Source: DATHYU01 sp033722675 (GTDB taxonomy: Bacteria > Actinomycetota > Acidimicrobiia > Spongiisociales > UBA11373). Taken from it: DNA of 24,938 nt. Within the stretch, counting starts at the first letter, position 1. Each line of letters begins with the position of its first letter. The stretch is from assembly GCA_033722675.1 (NCBI GenBank), contig JAWVYO010000031.1, positions 1 to 24,938 of the forward strand, read 5' to 3'. Positions 12,775 through 20,746 of this stretch are shown piece after piece. The notes under the pieces were generated by a model. It was not told where the DNA came from. It made no database searches and saw nothing but the letters and a program-made list of their open reading frames with translations. A program made the position numbers and the translations under genes.

Positions 12775-13791
12775 ATGATCGACGTGCGCGTCCTGCTCGC
12801 CGTCCACGACTCCTTCTTCGCCCACGACACCGGCGCGTGGCATCCCGAGCGGCCCGATCGCATCACCGCGGCGGTGCGGGGGGTGGAGGGTTCCGGCGCC
12901 CACGTCGTGCGGCTGGAGCCGCCCCAGATCGCGCTCGAGGACCTGTACCCGGTGCACGACGTGTCGTACGTGCGGGAGATCAGGGACTTCTGTGCGGCGG
13001 GAGGCGGTTCGCTCGACGCCGACACCTTCGCGTCGGAGGCCTCGTGGGAGGCGGCGCTGCGGTCCGCCGGCGCCGGGCTCGCCGCCGTGGAGGCGCTGCG
13101 GTCCGACGACGCCGACACGGCGTTCCTGGCTGTGCGGCCGCCCGGGCACCACGCCCTCACCGCCCGCGCGATGGGGTTCTGCCTCTTCAACAACATCGCC
13201 GTGGCGGCCGAGGCGATCGTCGCCGCGGGGGAGCGGGTGGCGATCTTCGACTGGGACGTCCATCACGGCAACGGCACGCAGGATCACTTCTACGACCGCG
13301 ACGACGTGCTCTACGTGTCGGCCCACGAGTTCCCCTTCTACCCGGGAAGCGGCTGGCTCACCGAGGACGGCGACGGCGCCGGCTCGGGGATGAACGTGAA
13401 CATCCCCTTCCCGGCGTCCACGGCCGGCGACGCCTACGACCTGGCGATGGACGACCTGGTGATGCCGCTCCTGAAACAGTTCGACCCCGACTGGGTGCTG
13501 GTCAGCGCCGGCTACGACGCGCACGCCTCCGACCCGCTGGCGGATCTGCGCCTGGAGTCCCCCGACTACGGGAGGATGGCGGCCCGGATCGCCGGACTGG
13601 CCGGGCCCTCGCGTGTCGTGTGCTTCCTCGAGGGCGGCTACGACCTGGGCGCCATCGAGGCGTCGGTCGTCGCCACCGTGCGGGGCCTGGGCGGGGAGGT
13701 GCCCGAGCGGGGTGAGCTGACCTCGCCGACCCGGTCCTTCCAGATGCTCGAGCTGGCAGCCGAGCGGGTCGCCGAATCCTGGACACTCTGA
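12775..13791 (+). CDS. Histone deacetylase-like (AcuC/class II HDAC) zinc amidohydrolase
   Basis: A zinc-dependent deacetylase of the HDAC/AcuC/acetylpolyamine amidohydrolase family, 338 residues. The active site is complete: RPPGHHA (121-127, catalytic His pair), DWDVHHGNGTQ (159-169, zinc ligands Asp161 and His163), SAGYDAHASDPLADL (245-257, third ligand Asp248) and EGGYD (286-290, Tyr289). The family's opening HDSFFAHDTGAWHPERPDR is present at residues 11-29. Substrates could be acetyl-lysine proteins or acetylpolyamines; sequence does not decide. ATG 12775 lacks a Shine-Dalgarno sequence; GTG 12784 is a possible alternative. Confidence 0.93.
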   Translation: MIDVRVLLAVHDSFFAHDTGAWHPERPDRITAAVRGVEGSGAHVVRLEPPQIALEDLYPVHDVSYVREIRDFCAAGGGSLDADTFASEASWEAALRSAGAGLAAVEALRSDDADTAFLAVRPPGHHALTARAMGFCLFNNIAVAAEAIVAAGERVAIFDWDVHHGNGTQDHFYDRDDVLYVSAHEFPFYPGSGWLTEDGDGAGSGMNVNIPFPASTAGDAYDLAMDDLVMPLLKQFDPDWVLVSAGYDAHASDPLADLRLESPDYGRMAARIAGLAGPSRVVCFLEGGYDLGAIEASVVATVRGLGGEVPERGELTSPTRSFQMLELAAERVAESWTL

Positions 13792-13855
13792 CGGCGTCAA
13801 GGTTCGGTGCCGGCGCGCCGATACCCACAGCAGCCGACCCCCCGGAGATCCACCC

Positions 13856-14941
13856 GTGGCCAACCCGCTGCCCGACATCGACGAACTGCTCGCCGGTGCC
13901 TCCCGCGCCGATGCCTCCGACCTCCATCTGAAGACGGGGCTGCCCCCCGTGGTTCGCATCGACGGCGAGCTGCACGCCACGAACTACGTGTCGCTGCAGT
14001 CGATCGACGTGGAGCGGTACCTGGAGGAGATCATCCCCGACCACGTGCGCGGCGACTTCAAGGAGCGCTACGAGGCCGACTTCGCCTACGGCGACGAACG
14101 GGGCGTCGGGCGGTTCCGGGTGAACGCCTACCGCCAGCGCGGCGCGGTGAGCATCGCCTTCCGGCGGATCCTGCCCCCCGAGAGCAACTTCGAAGAGCTC
14201 GGGCTGCCGCCCGTCATGAACCAGCTCGCCGCCGAGCCCCGCGGCCTCATCCTCGTCACCGGCCCCACCGGGTCGGGCAAGAGCACGACGCTGGCGGCGA
14301 TGATCGACGACATCAACGCCAAGCGCCGGGTGAACATCATCACCATCGAGGACCCCATCGAGGTGATCCATCGCGACAAGCGGTCGATGGTGTCCCAGCG
14401 GGAAGTGGGGACCGACACCCTCGGCTTCTCCGAGGCGCTCCGTCGGGTGCTCCGCCAGGACCCCGATGTCATCCTCATCGGCGAGATGCGGGACATGGAG
14501 ACCATCGATGCGGCCCTCAAGGCGGCCGAGACCGGCCACCTCGTGCTGTCCACCCTCCACACCCTCGACGCCACCGAGACGATCAACCGGATCCTCGACT
14601 TCTTCCCGTCCGAGCATCAGCGTCAGGTCCGACTCCTCCTCGCCGGGTCGCTGCGCGGCATCGTCTCCCAGCGGCTCATCCCCCGCGCGGATGGCGACGG
14701 CCGGGTCCCCGCGGTCGAGGTCCTCGTGAACACCGAACGGGTGGCCGAGCGGATCGCCGACCCCGAGAAGACCCACCAGATCGCCGACATCGTCGCCGAC
14801 GGGGACTTCTACGGGATGACCACCTTCGATCAGTCGATCCTCGAGCTGGTCAAGCAGGGCACCATCACGATGACCGAGGCCATGCGCCACGCCACCAAGC
14901 CGGCCGATCTCAAGCTGCGAGCGCAGCAGATGGGCTTCTAG
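13856..14941 (+). CDS. pilT: Type IV pilus retraction ATPase PilT
   Basis: A secretion-type hexameric ATPase of 361 residues. All PilT boxes are intact: the N-terminal PAS-like domain (about 7-110, ASDLHLKTGLPPVVRIDG), Walker A GPTGSGKST (136-144), Asp box TIEDPIE (163-169), Walker B DVILIGEMRD (204-213) and His box TGHLVLSTLHT (226-236). The C-terminus contains DFYGMTTFDQSILELVKQG. GTG 13856 follows a GGAG about 9 nt upstream. No pilin, PilB, PilC or prepilin peptidase gene lies in the window, so either the pilus operon is elsewhere or this is a solitary PilT. It converges on the giant membrane-protein gene with a 22-bp gap. Confidence 0.92.
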   Translation: MANPLPDIDELLAGASRADASDLHLKTGLPPVVRIDGELHATNYVSLQSIDVERYLEEIIPDHVRGDFKERYEADFAYGDERGVGRFRVNAYRQRGAVSIAFRRILPPESNFEELGLPPVMNQLAAEPRGLILVTGPTGSGKSTTLAAMIDDINAKRRVNIITIEDPIEVIHRDKRSMVSQREVGTDTLGFSEALRRVLRQDPDVILIGEMRDMETIDAALKAAETGHLVLSTLHTLDATETINRILDFFPSEHQRQVRLLLAGSLRGIVSQRLIPRADGDGRVPAVEVLVNTERVAERIADPEKTHQIADIVADGDFYGMTTFDQSILELVKQGTITMTEAMRHATKPADLKLRAQQMGF

Positions 14942-14963
14942 CGGGGCCGCTCGCTCCGGTGCC

Positions 14964-17900
14964 TCAGGGCGCCGGGCCCGGTTCCTCGATCGCGATCTCC
15001 TCGTCGTCGATGGCGACCGCGAGGTCGCCCCGGGCGTTGGCGACGGTGATCGCCACCTCGTCGCGGTGGTCGCCCGTCTCGGTGTTCGAGCCCACCGGCG
15101 CCGTGAACCGGCACACGAGCGTCGCGGTGGGGGCGATCGTGGGAGGCAGCTCCGGACAGGTGCTGGCGCTCACGCGGGCGTTGGCGACGTCCAGCAGATC
15201 CCCGTACGTGTCGTCGTCGAGTCCGAGGATCGACAGCTGTTCCTGCCCGCGATGGGTGATCGTGACGGTGAACTCGACGACGTCGGGCGATGCGAGTTCG
15301 TTCACCTCGGCGGTCTTGTCGATCTCGAGCGGGATGATGTTCGTGCTCTGGACCATGAACGCCACCTGGTTCGCCGTGGCGGTGTCGCCGTCGTCGTCGC
15401 GCACGGTGATGTCGAGGCCGGTCACGTAGGCCTCGACGTCGACCTCGGTGTCGTCGGTGTCCGACGGGTTGGGATCGAAGGAGAACGGTTCGGCCATCGT
15501 CGCGTCCACCGTGAAGGTGTACTCGCACTTCTTGACCTCGAAGGGCGCCAGCGTCCACACCTGGTTGCAGGTGTTCGAGTTCAGCCCCGGGTTCGGTCCC
15601 AGGAGATCGCCGAGGACGTCGTCGGCGAGGACGGTCGCCGTCCACGGGACGTTGCCGACGTTCTGGACGCTGAGGCGCATCGTCGCCTCGGTCTCGCCGT
15701 CGAACGACCCCGGAGCGAGGATGGCGTAGAGGATCCTGACCTGCGGCGCCTCGTCGTTCGGGTCGTCGTCGCCCCCGGGGGCCGCGCCGAAGGGCTCGAG
15801 GGTGATCCGGTCGCCCTGGACGGCGGTGTCGTCGCCGGCGTCGAGCAGGGAGAACACGTTGACACGCATCGAGTGCTGCGAACCGGGCATCCATCCTTCG
15901 ATCGTGAAGCGGATCGTGTCGTCCGACAGCCACTCGGCGGACACCGAGGTTCCCTCGGGGGCTCCCGACATGAAGGCGCTTCCCTCCCGGTAGTCGGCCT
16001 CGAAGGCGTAGCTGCCGTCCTCGTCGATGATCGGCCGGATGCTCACCGTGCGGTCCTCTTCGGTCTCCAGGTCGCGGAACGAGCCTGCGAAACGGACGGT
16101 CACGACGGTGACGTCGCCGCCGGGGACGTAGTCGACGACGACGTCGGTCATGTCGAGGCCGGCGGGGGGATCCTGCTCGATGAGGGAGAAGCTCTCCAGC
16201 TCGGCCGGGCTGAGGAAGTCGCCCTCGGGGTCGGTGGCGGCCACGGTGGTGCCGCCGTCGAGGCCGGCGCTCATGCCGTCGTACTCGTCGACGGGCTCGT
16301 CCGTCTCGTCGGGGTCGTCGGCCGGCGGTGGATCCTCGGCGGTGTCGGTCTCGTCCGCGCCGACGGTGTCGTTCGTGCCGCCGGCGCCGGGTTCGTCGGC
16401 CTGGGTGGTGCTGGTCGCGGCGACCGTCCCGGTCGTGCCGGCCACCGCGTCGTCGCTCTCCGAGCCGCCCGACATGAGCAGGATGGCGGCGAGGAGGACG
16501 AGGGCTCCGAGTCCGCCCGCGATGAACATCCACATGGGCGGACCGGTCGAGGCGCCGGCGCCTGCAGTGGCGGGTTCTCCGCCGCCGAAGCCGTCGTCGC
16601 CGGTGGGTTGGTAGTCGAGTTCGTCGTCGGGGACGCCGATGGTGGGGGCGGTCATGCCGCCGGCGGTTTGGATGAGGTCGTCGATGTCGCTGTCGATGTC
16701 GCCGGCGTCGACCGTGGATTCGGTGGTGTCGGCCGCCTCGCGGGCGGCCTCCAGGTCGGCAGCGACGGTGGCCCGGGCCTCCTCGAGACACCGCCTCCGG
16801 GCGTCCCTGATCGAGGCCCCGACGGTGGCGGCGTCCTGGACGGGGCGCCCGGCCTCCTCGAAGCGATCCTGGAGTGACTGCAACCGGGCCTCGACCTCGG
16901 CCTTGTCGCCCCGCAGCCGGGCCGCGTAGTCGCCGGCGTCCCATCCGCCCTCGGGGGCAGCCTGCTGGATCCCCTCGATCCGCTCGCGGCGGGCGATGAG
17001 TTCGGCGGCCTCGGGCCAGTCGGCCTGGAGGTAGTCGTTCGCCAGTTCGGCGGCGCGGGCGGAGTCCCGGGCGAGGGCGTCGAGGGCGGCGTCCAGGGCG
17101 TCGCGCTGCGCGACGATGAAGGCGATGAGGCCGGCGGGGCCCGCCGCCTCCAGGACCTCGCTCTTCATCTCCTGCCAGGTCTGGTAGGCCGACGACGACC
17201 GGAACGGGTCGGGCATCGCTCCGGTCGGCACCTCGATGACGCCGGCCATGTCGGGCAGGGAGTCGAGGAGGCCGACGATCTCCAGCACCGCGGCGTCGGC
17301 GGTCCCGCTCATGGCGACCAGCGCGTCGTGCATGGCCGCCGGGTCCTTCTTGTGCCGGATCAGTTCGTTGGCGATCTCGAGGAGCCGCACGTGCTGGGGG
17401 TTCGCCTCGTCGAAGGTGCCGTTGATCTTCATGCCGAGGATCACCCGCTGGCCGTACTTGGCGAGCGCCCGGGCGGTGGCGGCCGGGTCTTCGGCGCCGT
17501 GGAAGAACTCGCGGAGGTGATGGGTCATCATCATGACCTGATCACCGACGAAGCCTTCGATCTGTTCGGGGGTCAGGTGCTTGAGATCGCCGTCGAGGGT
17601 GAAGGTCCCCAGGTCGTCGAGGAGGCTGCCGAGGTCCTTGCCGCTCATCTGGAGCCGGCGGACGACGATGTCGAGCCCCGCGAGGCTGCCGTAGGTCTCG
17701 ATCCCGTCGCGGAGGAGGAGGTTCGCCTCGCGCTCGAATCGGGCCTTGAGGGCGGGGAGTTCGGCTTCGGGCGTCGCCGGATCCTCGATCCGGGCCTTGA
17801 GGGCCTCGATGCTCGTGAGGCGTTCGGTGTAGACGGCCTCCTGGGCGCGGAGGGTCAGGTCGGGATCGTCGGGGTCCATCCCCTCCGCGACGAGGGCGTC

Positions 17901-20642
17901 CTTCGCGTCCTGGAGTGCCTGCTCGCCGCGAGCCAGCTGATCGAAGGCGATGGCCACCTGCTGTGCGCCGACCTCGCCCCGGCCCTCGGCGAAGTTCTCC
18001 GCATACCGCTGTCGCTCGGCGGGTTCCATGTGGAGCATGGCGGTGGCGAGCATGTTCGCCCGCTCCACCTGGGCGTGGGTGAGGGTGATCTCGGTGCCGT
18101 CGGTGAGCGTCGCGGTCACCTCGACGTCTGCCCAGCCCTCCGATCGGCCCTCCAGGTGGGTCCCGATCCAGGTCATGACGTTCCAGTACTCGTTCACGTC
18201 GAACGCCCGGGCCGTGGTGGGTCCCATGCGCACCTCGGCGCCGCCGGCGGCCATCGCCAGCTCGATGAGCGTCTTCGCGGCACCCCGGAGCCGCTCGCTG
18301 CCCCAGGAGCGGTCCATGTCGCTGGTGGGATCCCCGGACCCGGGTCGGATCACCCGGTGCTCGTACTGGTCGAGGTCGTAGCGGTCCTTGATCGCCTGGA
18401 CCTGCTCCTTCGTCGCGCCGTCGCCGAGGGCGTCGATCTCTGCCTGCATGGCGAGTTCCTGGTGGAAGGCGGTCTCGGCCTCGTCGAGGGCTGCCAGTTC
18501 GGCGTCCCGCTGCGCGTCGGTCAAGGTGCCGGCGGCGTGCTCGGCGGCCACCTCCTGTCGGGCGAGCGAGATGGCCTGAGGGACGAAGGCGTCGAAGAAG
18601 TCGTCCCGGCGCTGCTTGAGTTCCTGCATCACCGACAGCGGCACGTGCTTGTCGGCGAAGGCGATCTTGAGTGCGGTCCAGGACAGCCGGCCGCCGATGA
18701 GGGCGTCGAAGAGCGAGTCGGCGGTGAGTGCCTTCCCGCTCATGGCGTTCCAGAACTCCGAGCGGGCGAGCCGCAGGGTGGATGCGAGTCGTTCTCCGCG
18801 GTCGATCGACGAGAAGGCGACGTCGACGTCGGAACGGAACCCCTCGGGCAGCGACTGGCGGAAATCCTCGAAGGCGCCGCCGGCGGCCCGGGACATCGCC
18901 GCGCCGATCAGCGATGCGAGGTAGTCCTCCCAGGAGAGGTCGCTGTCGCCCTTGATGGCCTGGTACCCGGCGTCGATCGCCGCCTCGGAGCCCAGGTCGA
19001 GCGTGTCGACGAGCCACTCCTTGAGGAGGTGGGCGTCGGGCCGGTAATAGAGGCCTCCGATGATGCGGCGCGTCGCATCGGACTGCTTCTGGACGACGGG
19101 GCCTCCGAAGACCCGTCCGAGCCGCCCGAACGCCGCCGTCGAGCCCAGCGACACGCCTCCGAGCAGCAGCGATTCGATGTACGTCTCGAGGAAGCCCGGC
19201 GCCTCCCGGCCCTCCGCCCACGCCCCGGCGGTCTGCATGCTCGCGTCGACGAAGGCGCCGAAGCCGATGTCGATGCCGGTTGTGAGCGCCCACAGCCCCC
19301 GGCCTCCGAGCCCGGCCCGGTAGGCGAGCCCGGTGATGCCCCGGGCCGCTGCGCCGGGCACGTACACCGCCACGATGGTCTCGAGCGCGCTGCGGGTGCT
19401 GACGATGTCGAGGATCGGGGCCCCCGGCACGTCGAACCGGGTGGCGTCGCCGACGACGTGATGGCCGCTGGGCACGGCGTAGCGCTTCTTCCCGTTGGGG
19501 TCGGTGACGATGTAGCCGAAGGTCTCGAGCAGCTGCTGCTGGTAGCCGGTGAGATCCGACGGATCGGGCGTCGCTGCGGCGGCGTAGAACGCCTCCGAGA
19601 CGGCCTCGGCGTGGGCGTGCATCTCGGTCAGTTCCAGCCGGGTCTCGGTGACGCCGTCTTCTCCTGCGTCGAAGAGCCGGAGCGCGGTCCCCATGCCCAT
19701 GTTGAACCACTCGTCGAGCCAGTCGACCGTGTCGACGTCGTCCTGGTCGGGGTCGCCGAGGTATCCCTCCTGGAACCAGTCCTCCCACATCTGGCGGCGC
19801 TCGTCCACGGCGAGGGCGATGGCGAGGTGCAACTCCGGCATGGTCGCCGCCTGGCCGAATCCGAGGTACTGGAGGGGCGCGTACCGCTCCTGGACGATCG
19901 CATCGCGCTCGTCGGCGACGATGTCGCGGGGGTCGTCGTACCAGGACCAGCCGAAGATCGTCGTCGCCTCCCAGTGCGAGGCGTCGAGGCGTCCGACGAG
20001 GTGGGCTTCGATGACCGCGGAGATCTGTTCGCGCTCGGTTCCCGTGATGACCTCGCCCGTGATCGGGTCGGTGAAGGGGGCGGTCCGGGCGATGCGGACG
20101 TACTCGCGGATCCACGACTCGAAGGCCGTCTCGACGTACGCGACCTCGGTCTCCGACACCGCCTCCTCGACGTCGGTCGCCCGCGGCTTGTGCGACTCGA
20201 TGAAGCCGATGTTCGTGGAGGTGATGCGCCCGAGGAGCTCCTCGAGGCGTTCCGTGGCGTGGGAGGGGTCGAGTTCGATGAGCAGCGACTCGAGATGCTC
20301 GATGCGGATGAGGGAGGTCGTCACCTCGGTGACGGCCTCCGTCTGGGCCGCCGACGGATCCTCGCCGCTCTCCGCCACCGCAGTGACGAGGTCGGTCCCC
20401 GCGTCCTCGAGGGTGTCGAGGCGCTCCTCCTCGGCTGCCAGCTCCGCCTCGATGGCAGCTTCGCGTTCTTCGGGGGGGAGGCCCTGGAGCCGATCCTCGA
20501 CGTCGGCGCCGTAGGCGGCGCGGTAGCCCGCTTCGGCTTCGGCGACGTCGGCCCGGGTCTTCGTACCCGCCCGTACGCCGGTGATGGCTGCCCCGAGGCC
20601 TGCGCGCGCTTCGGCGGATCCGTCGACGCGTCCATCCGTCAT
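14964..20642 (-). CDS. Giant single-pass membrane protein, 1,892 residues, unknown function
   Basis: I do not recognise the full protein. Start ATG 20642 has GAGGGGG just before it; the frame is open to a TTG at 20669, but that lies in the promoter/leader. Residues 1-1340 are mostly helical and charged, with coiled-coil-like stretches (about 55-85, 700-740, 940-985, 1185-1310). A hydrophobic Gly/Ala-rich zone (about 410-590, e.g. GLWALTTGIDIGFGAFVDASMQ) has no Cys. A Gly/Pro linker leads to one membrane helix (about 1370-1392). Beyond it are a Thr/Asp-rich spacer (1393-1460), a beta-rich domain (about 1465-1620) and two Ig-like DUF11/DUF7507-type repeats (about 1630-1765 and 1770-1892). Each repeat has a Cys pair and the TYGDLLD- or VLGDLLG-type motif. 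Topology inferred: large inside, ~500 residues outside. Confidence 0.8.
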   Translation of the reverse strand: MTDGRVDGSAEARAGLGAAITGVRAGTKTRADVAEAEAGYRAAYGADVEDRLQGLPPEEREAAIEAELAAEEERLDTLEDAGTDLVTAVAESGEDPSAAQTEAVTEVTTSLIRIEHLESLLIELDPSHATERLEELLGRITSTNIGFIESHKPRATDVEEAVSETEVAYVETAFESWIREYVRIARTAPFTDPITGEVITGTEREQISAVIEAHLVGRLDASHWEATTIFGWSWYDDPRDIVADERDAIVQERYAPLQYLGFGQAATMPELHLAIALAVDERRQMWEDWFQEGYLGDPDQDDVDTVDWLDEWFNMGMGTALRLFDAGEDGVTETRLELTEMHAHAEAVSEAFYAAAATPDPSDLTGYQQQLLETFGYIVTDPNGKKRYAVPSGHHVVGDATRFDVPGAPILDIVSTRSALETIVAVYVPGAAARGITGLAYRAGLGGRGLWALTTGIDIGFGAFVDASMQTAGAWAEGREAPGFLETYIESLLLGGVSLGSTAAFGRLGRVFGGPVVQKQSDATRRIIGGLYYRPDAHLLKEWLVDTLDLGSEAAIDAGYQAIKGDSDLSWEDYLASLIGAAMSRAAGGAFEDFRQSLPEGFRSDVDVAFSSIDRGERLASTLRLARSEFWNAMSGKALTADSLFDALIGGRLSWTALKIAFADKHVPLSVMQELKQRRDDFFDAFVPQAISLARQEVAAEHAAGTLTDAQRDAELAALDEAETAFHQELAMQAEIDALGDGATKEQVQAIKDRYDLDQYEHRVIRPGSGDPTSDMDRSWGSERLRGAAKTLIELAMAAGGAEVRMGPTTARAFDVNEYWNVMTWIGTHLEGRSEGWADVEVTATLTDGTEITLTHAQVERANMLATAMLHMEPAERQRYAENFAEGRGEVGAQQVAIAFDQLARGEQALQDAKDALVAEGMDPDDPDLTLRAQEAVYTERLTSIEALKARIEDPATPEAELPALKARFEREANLLLRDGIETYGSLAGLDIVVRRLQMSGKDLGSLLDDLGTFTLDGDLKHLTPEQIEGFVGDQVMMMTHHLREFFHGAEDPAATARALAKYGQRVILGMKINGTFDEANPQHVRLLEIANELIRHKKDPAAMHDALVAMSGTADAAVLEIVGLLDSLPDMAGVIEVPTGAMPDPFRSSSAYQTWQEMKSEVLEAAGPAGLIAFIVAQRDALDAALDALARDSARAAELANDYLQADWPEAAELIARRERIEGIQQAAPEGGWDAGDYAARLRGDKAEVEARLQSLQDRFEEAGRPVQDAATVGASIRDARRRCLEEARATVAADLEAAREAADTTESTVDAGDIDSDIDDLIQTAGGMTAPTIGVPDDELDYQPTGDDGFGGGEPATAGAGASTGPPMWMFIAGGLGALVLLAAILLMSGGSESDDAVAGTTGTVAATSTTQADEPGAGGTNDTVGADETDTAEDPPPADDPDETDEPVDEYDGMSAGLDGGTTVAATDPEGDFLSPAELESFSLIEQDPPAGLDMTDVVVDYVPGGDVTVVTVRFAGSFRDLETEEDRTVSIRPIIDEDGSYAFEADYREGSAFMSGAPEGTSVSAEWLSDDTIRFTIEGWMPGSQHSMRVNVFSLLDAGDDTAVQGDRITLEPFGAAPGGDDDPNDEAPQVRILYAILAPGSFDGETEATMRLSVQNVGNVPWTATVLADDVLGDLLGPNPGLNSNTCNQVWTLAPFEVKKCEYTFTVDATMAEPFSFDPNPSDTDDTEVDVEAYVTGLDITVRDDDGDTATANQVAFMVQSTNIIPLEIDKTAEVNELASPDVVEFTVTITHRGQEQLSILGLDDDTYGDLLDVANARVSASTCPELPPTIAPTATLVCRFTAPVGSNTETGDHRDEVAITVANARGDLAVAIDDEEIAIEEPGPAP

Positions 20643-20669
20643 GCGGTCCCCCTCGCGATGGCCTGTCAA

Positions 20670-20675
20670 ACTCTA
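20670..20675 (-). promoter_or_regulatory. Candidate -10 of the giant membrane-protein gene
   Basis: TAGAGT on the minus strand lies 27 nt before the ATG, giving a ~20-nt leader that carries the GAGGGGG ribosome site. A weak CCGACA sits 19 bp upstream. Confidence 0.4.
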
Positions 20676-20704
20676 GGAGGCGGGAGCCGATCGTGTCGGG
20701 GGGA

Positions 20705-20739
20705 GGGTGCCCCGGCACCCCTGACGGGTCACCTACCAT
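20705..20739 (+). promoter_or_regulatory. pcnA leaderless -10 and upstream dyad
   Basis: TACCAT (20734-20739) ends 7 nt before the pcnA ATG, without a Shine-Dalgarno sequence. Just upstream, GGGTGCC-CC-GGCACCC (20705-20720) is a perfect 7-bp-arm inverted repeat between the two divergent promoters, a possible operator. Confidence 0.45.
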
Positions 20740-20746
20740 CCGGGCG

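Noticed and set aside
14964..20642. A polymorphic toxin or contractile-injection-system effector.
   Set aside because: No terminal toxin motif, Rhs/YD repeats, DUF4157-type HExxH or immunity gene was seen. The similarity of the central hydrophobic part is only impressionistic.
20643..20669. TTG at 20669 as the start of the giant protein.
   Set aside because: It lies in the promoter/leader. ATG 20642 has GAGGGGG directly before it and gives a natural N-terminus.
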